Source: JBAXGW01 sp037139195 (GTDB lineage Bacteria > Bacteroidota > Bacteroidia > Bacteroidales > JAHJDW01). Taken from it: 64,000 nucleotides of DNA. Shown in pieces: positions 52,583 to 61,128 of the stretch. Every line of letters begins with the position of its first letter. The stretch's first letter is position 1. Below the pieces are notes generated by a model. It was not told where the DNA came from. It saw only the letters and a program-made list of their open reading frames with translations, and did no database searches. The DNA lies in contig JBAXGW010000004.1 in the NCBI GenBank assembly GCA_037139195.1, positions 35,887-99,886 on the forward strand. Reading direction: 5' to 3'. The translations under genes were made by a program, and so were the position numbers.

Positions 52583-53625
52583 TGAGTTTTAAACCATCTG
52601 ATTTATCTTTACAAGTAAATGTTATATTAGCGGCACTTATTGCTATAATATACATTGCTGCATCTTTTATAGTTGGGCATACCATAGATTGGCTTGTGAT
52701 TTCATTTACAGTGCTCGGATATTTCATTTTTTCATATATTATTTACCGATATACATTTGAAAAATATATCATTAAACAGATAAACTTGATTTATAAAACT
52801 ATTTTTCAAGTTAAAAAGAATGGCAATTTACCTGCTTTTAATGATAAAAATGTGGATTTAATTTCAGAAGTTAAAAAACAAGTTCAAGAATGGACTACAA
52901 ACAAAAGCAAAGAAATTGAAGATTTAAAGCAACTAGAAAACTACCGAAAAGAGTTTTTAGGTAACGTATCACATGAATTAAAAACTCCAATTTTCAATAT
53001 TCAAGGATATGTACTTACTCTTTTAGATGGTGGACTTGAAGATCCAAGTATAAATAAAAAGTATCTGCAAAGAACCGAAAAAAGTATAGAACGCTTGATA
53101 AATATTGTTAAAGACTTAGAGTCAATTTCAAAATTAGAAACAGGCGAATTAGAATTAGAATATTCGAAATTTAATATTATTTCATTGGTTAAGGAAATTT
53201 TCGAGTCGCTAGAAATTCGAGCTAATAAGAAGAATATAAAACTAGTTTTTGATAATTCGCAGGAGAAAGGTATAATGGTATTTGCCGATAAGCTTAGAAT
53301 TACTCAGGTTTTATCGAATTTAATTTCCAATTCCATTAATTATGGGAATGAGAATGGAACTACATCCTTAAATTTTCATACTATTGATGATAAAATTTTA
53401 GTTGAAGTTTCGGATAATGGAATTGGTATCGACCAAAATGAACTCCCTCGTATTTTTGAGCGCTTTTATAGAGTAGATAAAAGTCGTTCGCGCGATTCCG
53501 GCGGAACGGGCTTAGGCTTAGCAATTGTTAAGCATATTATTGATGGTCACAATCAAACTCTCAATGTTGCAAGCGAAGCTGGAAAGGGAACAACTTTTAG
53601 TTTTACTTTAAATGCTGTGAAATAA
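52582..53625 (+). CDS. Membrane sensor histidine kinase, PhoR-like
   Basis: The 347-residue kinase has two transmembrane helices (about 12-33 and 38-57) with almost no periplasmic loop. It probably senses through the membrane or a partner, as PhoR does. A short linker leads to HisKA with His131 in FLGNVSHELKTPIF, then HATPase motifs LSNLISNSINYG, VSDNGIGIDQ and GGTGLGLAIVKHI. There is no PAS domain, which PhoR of E. coli has. It overlaps the cognate response regulator gene by 1 nt. No pst/phoU genes are nearby, so a phosphate role is not shown. Confidence 0.94.
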   Translation: MSFKPSDLSLQVNVILAALIAIIYIAASFIVGHTIDWLVISFTVLGYFIFSYIIYRYTFEKYIIKQINLIYKTIFQVKKNGNLPAFNDKNVDLISEVKKQVQEWTTNKSKEIEDLKQLENYRKEFLGNVSHELKTPIFNIQGYVLTLLDGGLEDPSINKKYLQRTEKSIERLINIVKDLESISKLETGELELEYSKFNIISLVKEIFESLEIRANKKNIKLVFDNSQEKGIMVFADKLRITQVLSNLISNSINYGNENGTTSLNFHTIDDKILVEVSDNGIGIDQNELPRIFERFYRVDKSRSRDSGGTGLGLAIVKHIIDGHNQTLNVASEAGKGTTFSFTLNAVK

Positions 53626-53681
53626 TAAGGTGTTTTTTTGCTAAAATAGAGAGTTGAACATTAATGGCAAAAAGCGATTTA

Positions 53682-54671
53682 CTAAACTAAGCTATTTTCT
53701 GCTAAATATTCAGCAATTTGAACCGCATTTGTGGCTGCTCCTTTTCTTAAATTATCGGCTACTATCCATATATTAAGCGATTTTGGGTTAGAAAAATCCC
53801 TGCGTATTCTGCCTACAAACACTTCATTTTTATTATGGGAATAAGATGGCATAGGATATAGAAATTCAGCAGGATTATCTTGAACAGTTATTCCCGGAGC
53901 ATTAGCTAGAATATTTTTTAATTCTTGTAAATCAAATTCATTTTCAAATTCAATATTTACTGCTTCGGAATGACCACCAACTACAGGAATTCTAACTACT
54001 GTTGCCGTTATTTGAATTGAATAATCATTAAGAATTTTGCGTGTTTCATCAACCAACTTTTGCTCTTCTGTTGTATAACCATCTTCTAAGAAATCGCCAC
54101 CATGTGGGAAGCAATTCATATCAATGCGATGAGGATAAGCCATATCCCCTTTTATACCATTACGTTCGTTTTCCATTTGCTTAACAGCTTTAACGCCTGT
54201 TCCAGTAACAGATTGGTATGTAGAAATAACTAAGCGTTTTATTTTGTAAGCTTTATGCAAAGGAGCAAGCGCTACTACCATTTGAATTGTAGAGCAATTT
54301 GGATTAGCTATAATTTTATCTTCTGAGCAAAGAATTTCAGCATTAATTTCTGGAACTATTAATCGCTTAGTTTCATCCATTCTCCAAGCCGACGAATTGT
54401 CAATTACAGTGCAACCTAATTCTGCAAACTTTGGAGCCCATTCTTTGGAAACGCTTCCACCAGCCGAAAATATTGCAATATCAGGTTTCATAAATACTGC
54501 ATCCTGCATTCTAACTATAGAATAAGATTTCCCTTTAATATTTAGCAGCTTTCCTACTGAGTTAGATGAAGCTACTGGTATAAATTCTGTAATACTAATA
54601 GAACTTTCTTCAAGCACTTTAATTATTTGCGAACCAACTAAACCAGTTGCTCCTACAATTGCTAATTTCAT
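53682..54671 (-). CDS. asd: Aspartate-semialdehyde dehydrogenase
   Basis: This NADPH-dependent enzyme reduces aspartyl phosphate to aspartate semialdehyde, the branch point for lysine/diaminopimelate, threonine and methionine. The 329-residue protein starts MKLAIVGATGLVG (nucleotide motif), has the catalytic Cys126 in NPNCSTIQMV, the SVTGTG region after STYQ, and PVVGGHSEAVNIEF with the active-site His. The frame is open to a TTG at 54692, but a -7 box (54690-54697) covers that codon, so ATG 54671 is the start. Its 3' end converges with the kinase gene, 56 bp apart. Confidence 0.96.
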   Translation of the reverse strand: MKLAIVGATGLVGSQIIKVLEESSISITEFIPVASSNSVGKLLNIKGKSYSIVRMQDAVFMKPDIAIFSAGGSVSKEWAPKFAELGCTVIDNSSAWRMDETKRLIVPEINAEILCSEDKIIANPNCSTIQMVVALAPLHKAYKIKRLVISTYQSVTGTGVKAVKQMENERNGIKGDMAYPHRIDMNCFPHGGDFLEDGYTTEEQKLVDETRKILNDYSIQITATVVRIPVVGGHSEAVNIEFENEFDLQELKNILANAPGITVQDNPAEFLYPMPSYSHNKNEVFVGRIRRDFSNPKSLNIWIVADNLRKGAATNAVQIAEYLAENSLV

Positions 54672-54689
54672 AATAAAAATACGTTTGTG

Positions 54690-54697
54690 CAAAATTA
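54690..54697 (-). promoter_or_regulatory. asd: -7 box of asd
   Basis: CAAAATTA on the plus strand reads TAATTTTG on the minus strand, 18 bp before the ATG at 54671. Confidence 0.55.
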
Positions 54698-54828
54698 CAA
54701 AAAACGACTGATAAAAAAATATTTATGCCCCTTCTTTAATAATTGAACGATATAATAACTAAAATTCTTTTTATTTAAATAAGAATTAATCTAAATAAAG
54801 ATTGCGTTTTGTTATAAAATAAATTATA

Positions 54829-54858
54829 TTGCATACAAAGATAGATTTTGTAAATTTG
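54829..54858 (+). promoter_or_regulatory. Promoter of the LamG protein gene
   Basis: TTG at 54829-54831, a 19-bp spacer and TAAATTTG at 54851-54858 precede the ATG at 54874 by 15 bp. The promoter lies inside the longer TTG-initiated frame, arguing against that start. Confidence 0.6.
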
Positions 54859-54873
54859 AAAAACTTAAGCCTT

Positions 54874-56604
54874 ATGAAAACATATATACTACTACTAATA
54901 ATAATATTCCTATTTCCGATAGCATCTATGTCGCAAGGACCTGTGTATGCTTTAAATTTAGATGGAAATTCACGATATATTCATGTTAATGATAATAATT
55001 CCCTAGATCTTTCAACTTCTGGAACCTTAATGGCATGGGTAAAAATAACTGCACAGAAAAATTTTGCAGGAATTTTTCATAAAGGTGATTTAACAAGCAA
55101 AACTGATGAAGCGTATTCTTTAATAATTGATAATAACAGAAATTTCTTTTTTACCTTGAAAAATGCAGCTTCTTCTAAAACGCTGGCTTCAACAACAACT
55201 TTAACTGTAGGATCTTGGGTTCATGTTGCTGCTGTGTGGGATGCTAACAATGTAAGGATTGTTGTGAATGGAATACAAGAAGCTACCGAAAATTTTTCAG
55301 CTAATTTGAAGAACAGTTCTGGAGGTTTAAATATTGGTGCTCAATTTACTAGCAATGTAAATTCAACGGTTAAAAATTATCCTCTAAGTGGAAATATTGA
55401 CGAAGTTAAAGTTTTTAATACAGCTTTAACTCTGGATGAAATACGTCAGCAAATGTCGAGAACTATGACAAGTTACCCTTCTTCTTTAGTTTTATATTAT
55501 AATTTTGATGAGTTGCCTACTTTAGCTATTACAAATAAAACAACAAATAAAGCTGCTTTAAATGATGGAACACTTACTGCTTATACTTTAGCCGATAGCT
55601 CAACTTTTAAAGTAATTTCTGGCGCACCAATAGGTGATAATAGCGTTTATACTTTTGGCGAAAACAAAACTACTTTAAGCATTTCATTACTAAACAGAGG
55701 AACTTTAACCGTAAATTCAACAAGCGGCATTTTAGGTGGTTTAATTTTGTACGAAGTTTTTCAACCAACTTTAGATGCAGCTTTGCCTGCAAGTATTGTA
55801 AAACATGATGACACTTACTGGGGAATGTTTTTTACGGGTAATGCAGGAGTAAAATTTGATGTAGTTTATGATTTTAGCACTAATACCAATGTTATTACAC
55901 CTGCTGATATGGCACTAATATCAAGACAAACACCAGCTTCAGCATGGATAAATCCAATGGCAACGCTAGATTTAGGTTTAAATACTTTAACATCTTCTAG
56001 AAATACTACTGTAAATGAGTTTGCTCTTGGATCAACTACAAATGGAGCACTTCCTGTAGAATTGATAGGGTTTAAATTAAAATGTACAAGTACTGGTTCA
56101 TTAATCAATTGGGCAACAGCAAGCGAAATGAATAACGATTATTTCACAGTTGAAAAATCAACCGACATGAAAGATTGGAGAGTTGTAACTACCATTGCTG
56201 GTGCTTTTAATAGTAATAACGAGAAATTCTATACTGCTGAAGATTCAACAATGAGCCCTGATCAAATAACTTATTATCGTTTAAAACAAACAGATTTTGA
56301 TGGACAATTTAAATATTTTGATGTGCTATCGATTTTATGCAGTTTTAAAAACGACCAGTTAGAAATTATTGGGTTGAACGTTAGCGATAACAAGATAAAT
56401 ACAATTATTAAAACAAATGGATTATCTGAAACAAATATTTCTTTGCTTGATATGAACGGACAGATAATTGCTTCAGAGAAAATTATGCCTGTGAAAGGGG
56501 CAAATATTAATAGTATTGATGTTCCACAAATTCAAACTGGAGTGTACTTTTTAATGGTTACTCAAAATGGAGAAAGAGCAATTAAAAAGATATATTTAAA
56601 TTAA
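54874..56604 (+). CDS. Secreted LamG-domain protein with T9SS type A sorting domain
   Basis: The 576-residue exported protein has a signal peptide (MKTYILLLIIIFLFPIASMS). A LamG/concanavalin-like domain follows (about 20-205; ALNLDGNSRYIHVNDNNSLDLS, WVHVAAVWDANNVRIVVNG, GNIDEVKVFNTALTLDEIR), often used for sugar or matrix binding. After a beta-rich middle region comes ELIGFKLKCTSTGSLINWATASEMNNDYF, a module that in Bacteroidota precedes the sorting domain; a related one, LVSFESECSNDFTVLNWSTA, stands in the 26438-29236 protein. The C-terminus ISLLDMNGQIIASEKI...IQTGVYFLMVTQNGERAIKKIYLN is a T9SS type A domain. Confidence 0.88.
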   Translation: MKTYILLLIIIFLFPIASMSQGPVYALNLDGNSRYIHVNDNNSLDLSTSGTLMAWVKITAQKNFAGIFHKGDLTSKTDEAYSLIIDNNRNFFFTLKNAASSKTLASTTTLTVGSWVHVAAVWDANNVRIVVNGIQEATENFSANLKNSSGGLNIGAQFTSNVNSTVKNYPLSGNIDEVKVFNTALTLDEIRQQMSRTMTSYPSSLVLYYNFDELPTLAITNKTTNKAALNDGTLTAYTLADSSTFKVISGAPIGDNSVYTFGENKTTLSISLLNRGTLTVNSTSGILGGLILYEVFQPTLDAALPASIVKHDDTYWGMFFTGNAGVKFDVVYDFSTNTNVITPADMALISRQTPASAWINPMATLDLGLNTLTSSRNTTVNEFALGSTTNGALPVELIGFKLKCTSTGSLINWATASEMNNDYFTVEKSTDMKDWRVVTTIAGAFNSNNEKFYTAEDSTMSPDQITYYRLKQTDFDGQFKYFDVLSILCSFKNDQLEIIGLNVSDNKINTIIKTNGLSETNISLLDMNGQIIASEKIMPVKGANINSIDVPQIQTGVYFLMVTQNGERAIKKIYLN

Positions 56605-56641
56605 AAGGTTCTGTTCCAGATTATTTTGTATTGATAAATAA

Positions 56642-56661
56642 GAGCTTGCTAGTGCAAGCTC
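56642..56661 (+). terminator. Hairpin after the LamG protein gene
   Basis: GAGCTTGC at 56642-56649 pairs perfectly with GCAAGCTC at 56654-56661 around TAGT. The T tail is weak (CTTAATTT), so termination strength is uncertain. Confidence 0.6.
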
Positions 56662-56677
56662 CTTAATTTACACCGTG

Positions 56678-56761
56678 TCACACAGAGTTAAAGCACAGTG
56701 TTGCACATTAAGAAAAGAAAACAGTGATACTCTGTGAAAAACACAGTGTAACTCTGTGAAA
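56678..56761. repeat. CACAGAG/CTCTGTG intergenic repeats
   Basis: Two direct copies, ACAGTGATACTCTGTGAAA (56721-56739) and ACAGTGTAACTCTGTGAAA (56743-56761), are preceded by an inverted relative starting CACAGAGTTA (about 56681). They lie between the LamG gene and sucA. From memory, similar CTCTGTG-based repeats occur between genes in other environmental bacteria. They are not CRISPR: the units are too short and almost contiguous. Confidence 0.6.
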
Positions 56762-56767
56762 TAAATC

Positions 56768-56790
56768 AAGTTGCCTAAAGCAACTTTTAT
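56768..56790 (+). terminator. Second hairpin terminator before sucA
   Basis: AAGTTGC at 56768-56774 pairs with GCAACTT at 56780-56786 around CTAAA, followed by TTTTATTT. Confidence 0.7.
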
Positions 56791-56819
56791 TTCCCTTTTC
56801 AAAACAAGAAATTAATTCT

Positions 56820-56827
56820 TACATTTG
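56820..56827 (+). promoter_or_regulatory. sucA: -7 box of sucA
   Basis: TACATTTG matches TAnnTTTG 23 bp before the ATG at 56851. No TTTG was found at the -33 distance. Confidence 0.5.
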
Positions 56828-56850
56828 AATAGAATTTCTATTGAAAAAAT

Positions 56851-59622
56851 ATGGACAAATTTAATTACCTCAGCAATACCGACCTGCAAAGTACGGAACA
56901 ACTCTACAACTTATACAAATCAGATCCGAAGAATGTGGATGAAAGCTGGCAAAAATTTTTTGAAGGTTTTGAATTTGCTAGAACTCAATTTAACGAAAAC
57001 GAAATAAACGAAAATTTTGATGCTGAGTCGAAAGTACTGAATTTAATTAATGCTTATCGCGAAAGGGGTCATTTATTTACATTAACAAATCCTGTTCGCT
57101 CTAGAAGAATGTATTCTCCAACTTTAGATTTTGAAAACTTTGGTTTATTACAAACAGATTTAACAAAGCCATTCAATGCAGGAAAAAATATAGGTATTGG
57201 CAAAGCTACGTTAACAGAAATTATCGATTTTTTGAAACAAACCTATTGCAAATCGATAGGCGTTGAGTTCAGGTATATTAGAAATACAGAAATGCACGAT
57301 TGGCTTCGCAATAAAATGGAAGCCGATAAAAACACACCTAATTATAGCGAAACAGAAAAACTTCGTATTTTGCAAAAACTGTCAGAAGCTGTGCTTTTCG
57401 AACGTTTTCTGCATTTGAAATTTGTTGGTCAAAAAAGATTTTCGCTCGAAGGAGCAGAAGCTCTTATACCTGCTATTGCCGAGGTAATTGAAAAAGGCGT
57501 TGAATCTGATGTTAGCGAATTTATAATTGGCATGGCACACCGAGGCAGATTAAATGTATTGGCTAATATTTTACAAAAACCATATAAAAATATTTTTACT
57601 GAGTTTCAAGGGAAAGAATACGATGATTACGCTTTAATGGGCGATGTAAAATATCATCTAGGTTTTAATTCAACTATAAAAAACAGATTTAATAAAGATA
57701 TTTCTCTTACCCTTTCACCCAATCCGTCGCATCTCGAAGCGGTTGACCCAGTGGTAGAAGGCTTATCTCGAGCAAAAGCAGAAATGTATTATAATAGCAA
57801 CTTCACAAAAGTAATTCCAATACTTATTCATGGCGATGCTTCAATTGCTGGTCAGGGAATTGTTTATGAAGTAATACAAATGTCGCAACTTGATGGCTAT
57901 AAAACAGGAGGAACAATACATATAGTTATAAATAATCAAATTGGCTTTACCACAAATTATCTCGACGCTCGTTCAAGTACTTATTGCACAGATGTAGCAA
58001 AAACAATACAGTCGCCCATTTTTCATGTTAATGGCGACGATGTAGAAGCTTTAACTCATGTGATGTCGCTTGCAGTTGAATTCCGTCAAAAATTTAGTAA
58101 AGATGTTTTTATCGATATTCTTTGCTATAGAAAACACGGACATAACGAATCAGACGAACCTCGTTTTACCCAGCCAATACTATATAAAGTAATAGAGAAA
58201 CATCCAAATTGCCTTGAAATCTACAAACAAAAACTGCTATCAGAAAATAGCATTTCTGCTTCTGAAATTAAATCTTTAGAACAAGAAATTACCAATGTTT
58301 TAGAATCTAATTTTAATGAATCTAAGGCGATACAAAGTTTGCATATCAATTCATTTCTTGAAAAAGAATGGAAAGACTACAAAAAAGCCGACGATACCGC
58401 TATTTTTAATAACACAAAAACTTCAATTGATGAAAAACAATTGCGTTTTCTAGCAGCTCAAATAACAAAATTGCCTGAAAATAAGTTATTCTACAAAAAA
58501 CTCGTAAAGCTTCAGGACGATAGAAAAGCAATGGTAGAAAAATCGGGCATGTTAGATTGGGCTATGGGCGAATTGTTAGCTTATGCTAGTTTGTTATCAG
58601 AAAATACTCCGGTTCGCCTTTCTGGACAAGATGTTGAACGTGGCACATTTTCGCATAGGCATTCTGTTCTTACAGTTGAAGATTCGGAAGAAAAATATAT
58701 TCCGCTAAATAATATTTCCGACACACAGAAAAAATTTCAAGTATTTAATTCTTTGCTTAGCGAATATGGTGTTTTAGGCTTTGAATATGGCTATGCTTCA
58801 GCAATGCCAAACACTTTAACCATTTGGGAAGCTCAATTTGGCGATTTCTTTAATGGAGCTCAAATTATCGTAGATCAATTTATAGCAAGCGCTGAAGAAA
58901 AGTGGAATTTGATGAACGGACTTGTAATGCTACTTCCTCATGGCTATGAAGGACAGGGCTCAGAGCATTCTAGCGCAAGGATGGAACGCTTTTTAATTCT
59001 TTGTGCCGATAATAATATACAGGTTGCAAACTGTACAACACCTGCGAATTTTTTCCATTTACTAAGACGACAAATAAAAAGAGATTTTAGAAAGCCTTTG
59101 GTTGTATTTACTCCAAAAAGTTTGCTTCGCCATCCTGATTGCGTTTCGCCAATTGCCGCCTTTACTCAAGAAACATTTCATGAAGTGATTGACGAAGCAA
59201 TTGAACAAAAAGATTTAATTGACACTGTAATTCTGTGTACAGGCAAAATTTTTTACGACTTAGTAAGTGAACGAGCAAAAAGAAGTGCCAACAACATTGC
59301 TATTATACGCATAGAACAGGTTTATCCATTGCCAACTGAAAAAATAGATGCTATAATATCTAGTTATAAAAAAGCAAAAGAATATTTATGGGTTCAGGAA
59401 GAACCAGCAAATATGGGTGCTTGGGGATTTATAAGCAGAAATTATAAAACCAACAATTTAAAAGTTGTTGCCCGCCCTGCAAGTGGAACGCCCGCCACAG
59501 GTTCAAGTTCCATGCATAAAATTAGATATGAAAAATTAATGGGAAAAGTATTTGGCGAATGCAAATGCACCGAAAGAAAAGATGAATGCAGAATGACTTG
59601 TATAGGAGAGGAATGGGCTTAA
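56851..59622 (+). CDS. sucA: 2-oxoglutarate dehydrogenase E1 component
   Basis: This thiamine-diphosphate enzyme decarboxylates 2-oxoglutarate in the TCA cycle and passes succinyl to the E2 lipoyl domain. At 923 residues it is full length. The N-terminal E2-binding region STDLQSTEQLYNLYKSDPKNVD-type sequence starts at about residue 8. Conserved active-site segments are FIIGMAHRGRLNVLANIL, GDASIAGQGIVYE...HIVINNQIGFTT (TPP-binding GD...NN), LSGQDVERGTFSHRHSVL and MLPHGYEGQGSEHSSARMERFL. sucB, the usual next gene, is not downstream, and the region after it is accessory. It may be expressed alone. Confidence 0.96.
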   Translation: MDKFNYLSNTDLQSTEQLYNLYKSDPKNVDESWQKFFEGFEFARTQFNENEINENFDAESKVLNLINAYRERGHLFTLTNPVRSRRMYSPTLDFENFGLLQTDLTKPFNAGKNIGIGKATLTEIIDFLKQTYCKSIGVEFRYIRNTEMHDWLRNKMEADKNTPNYSETEKLRILQKLSEAVLFERFLHLKFVGQKRFSLEGAEALIPAIAEVIEKGVESDVSEFIIGMAHRGRLNVLANILQKPYKNIFTEFQGKEYDDYALMGDVKYHLGFNSTIKNRFNKDISLTLSPNPSHLEAVDPVVEGLSRAKAEMYYNSNFTKVIPILIHGDASIAGQGIVYEVIQMSQLDGYKTGGTIHIVINNQIGFTTNYLDARSSTYCTDVAKTIQSPIFHVNGDDVEALTHVMSLAVEFRQKFSKDVFIDILCYRKHGHNESDEPRFTQPILYKVIEKHPNCLEIYKQKLLSENSISASEIKSLEQEITNVLESNFNESKAIQSLHINSFLEKEWKDYKKADDTAIFNNTKTSIDEKQLRFLAAQITKLPENKLFYKKLVKLQDDRKAMVEKSGMLDWAMGELLAYASLLSENTPVRLSGQDVERGTFSHRHSVLTVEDSEEKYIPLNNISDTQKKFQVFNSLLSEYGVLGFEYGYASAMPNTLTIWEAQFGDFFNGAQIIVDQFIASAEEKWNLMNGLVMLLPHGYEGQGSEHSSARMERFLILCADNNIQVANCTTPANFFHLLRRQIKRDFRKPLVVFTPKSLLRHPDCVSPIAAFTQETFHEVIDEAIEQKDLIDTVILCTGKIFYDLVSERAKRSANNIAIIRIEQVYPLPTEKIDAIISSYKKAKEYLWVQEEPANMGAWGFISRNYKTNNLKVVARPASGTPATGSSSMHKIRYEKLMGKVFGECKCTERKDECRMTCIGEEWA

Positions 59623-60018
59623 TTATGTTAATTTGATGATTTGATAATGAGTTAGTTCAATTGCTGACACCATCTCAGGACAAAACAATATTATCTCCGA
59701 AAAACGAGACCTCCTTTGCGAACTCCTACTTCACTTTTGAAAATGGTGTAAGCCCACACTAATGGTGGCAGAGTATTTTGCGGATAAGAGCAAAGCTAAA
59801 CCTACTGAAGCAGAAATTATTGAAAAAGCCGATGCTCAAAGTCCTGATAAGAAGTATTTGTAAACTTATAAAAGCAAAAGCCTTGTGGAGATGGACACAA
59901 GGCTTTTTTGGTATTATGAGAAAGAATATAGAACGCTTGCACAAAAGAGGTTATGAATCGATGCTCTCAATTCTATGAAAATTGCCCCACATCTTAATGA
60001 AACGCTATCGGTTTGTTA
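59623..60018. other. 396-bp region after sucA with a possible gene remnant
   Basis: No convincing gene was found. A 33-codon frame at 59762-59863 (MVAEYFADKSKAKPTEAEII...PDKKYL) has protein-like composition. A stop-interrupted upstream stretch in the same frame (ISEKRDLLCELLLHF, then TGA at 59738-59740, then KWCKPTL) suggests a decayed gene 3' end. It is followed by the hairpin at 59876-59907. The identity is unknown. Confidence 0.35.
59876..59912. terminator. Hairpin terminator after the remnant
   Basis: AAAAGCCTTGTG at 59876-59887 pairs with CACAAGGCTTTT at 59896-59907 around an 8-nt loop, followed by T residues. A near-copy lies at 60997-61028. Confidence 0.8.
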
Positions 60019-60783
60019 TTATTTATTATTAGCAAAGTATTTATCACAGTAATCAGAATATTTTTTTTCCATTAATGAATATTTTTCTCCTGTTATTTTT
60101 TCAAATTCACTTTTAATTTCATCTTTTGTCATTACAAACAGTTTATTTGCTTTTTCAATAGAATACTCATTAAATAGCCACTTAATAAAAAATCCCGATT
60201 GAGGATAAAAGTCTCCTTCAAACATATCTTCACTATCTAACAATTCTGATGGAGTCTTCATTTTATTCTGATTCAAACGTTGTTCTATTTCTTTTCCACC
60301 ATAAGAACCATCAATTGCAGTTGCATATCCTTCTGTAAACAATCGTGTTTTTGAAATTCCTAGTTCATTAAATGACACAATATGAACATACTCATGAACT
60401 CCAATATATCTTGTTCGATTCCTTTTCTTATCATAATTATGTTCTTCAGTATAGGTATATAAAACTATTCTTTTTGTTGGGATAGCTCCTCCACCAGCGT
60501 TAGTGCCGATTTGTTCTTTAGCCTCATCATAATTGTATAAATAAACCTTTATGTCAGAATCAAAATTGACTCCTAATTTTTCATTTATTTCTTTTACACA
60601 AGCAATTCCTTCATTTAAACATTCGTTAATTGTTTCAGAATTTGGTGATGTATAATTAGTGTAATTATCAGGTCGTGTAAATAAAACAATATTTTCTTTT
60701 TTCGTTTTAATCCACTTTTTTTTTAATGGAATAAAACTTGTCATCGTAATAAACAGAATAACTATAATTAAATACTTTTTCAT
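60019..60783 (-). CDS. Exported or membrane-anchored zinc metallopeptidase-like protein (gluzincin type)
   Basis: The 254-residue protein has an N-terminal hydrophobic segment (MKKYLIIVILFITMTSFIPL) that is a signal peptide or anchor. It contains HEYVH (His130, Glu131, His134), the zinc-binding HExxH motif, followed 17 residues later by Glu151 in LFTEGYATAID, the third ligand of gluzincins. The domain looks like the short MA-clan peptidase domain found in many Bacteroidota. The ATG at 60783 was preferred to a TTG at 60810, which would add nine residues ahead of the signal. The substrate is unknown. Confidence 0.78.
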   Translation of the reverse strand: MKKYLIIVILFITMTSFIPLKKKWIKTKKENIVLFTRPDNYTNYTSPNSETINECLNEGIACVKEINEKLGVNFDSDIKVYLYNYDEAKEQIGTNAGGGAIPTKRIVLYTYTEEHNYDKKRNRTRYIGVHEYVHIVSFNELGISKTRLFTEGYATAIDGSYGGKEIEQRLNQNKMKTPSELLDSEDMFEGDFYPQSGFFIKWLFNEYSIEKANKLFVMTKDEIKSEFEKITGEKYSLMEKKYSDYCDKYFANNK

Positions 60784-61128
60784 ATTCGCAGATTTATTTA
60801 ATAACCGCAAACTTGTAGCTTGCTACACCTTGTTGCTAAATCAATTATTGATTCTAATTCACAAACCTATTAAAAATTTCTTTTAATTGCTAATTTTCTA
60901 TTACGAATTATGAATTTTAAAATGGATAATTTTTAATGGCGATAATAGAGGAAAAGCATACACTCACTAAACAAGTAATAATCAAAACATATAAAATAAA
61001 AGCCTTGTATGGATTCACAAGGCTTTTACTTTTTATATGAAGGTCTACTTTGAAGCAATCGTGGTTAAGACTCAAACTCCTTTTAAAATAAATGTCATTT
61101 TAAACTTATTAAAGCCTTTCAACCGTAA
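60784..61128. other. 345-bp intergenic region with two hairpins
   Basis: TGTAGC (60814-60819) and GCTACA (60822-60827) form a tight hairpin inside a GCAA/TTGC outer pair (60807-60810, 60833-60836), close to the metallopeptidase start. A second hairpin (60997-61028) is listed separately. A 34-codon frame from 60938 runs through that hairpin and is probably chance. No other gene is visible. Confidence 0.45.
60997..61028. terminator. Hairpin terminator of the 61129-62781 unit, near-copy of 59876-59907
   Basis: TAAAAGCCTTGT at 60997-61008 pairs with ACAAGGCTTTTA at 61017-61028 around an 8-nt loop. T-rich flanks on both strands suit bidirectional termination. The stem sequence is the same as that of the hairpin at 59876. 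Confidence 0.75.

Noticed and set aside
56678..56761. CRISPR array
   Set aside because: Repeat units are about 19 bp, nearly contiguous and only two or three in number, with no spacers and no cas genes.
60938..61042. Small 34-codon frame between the metallopeptidase and the orphan gene
   Set aside because: It runs through the terminator hairpin and shows no protein-like features or start signal.
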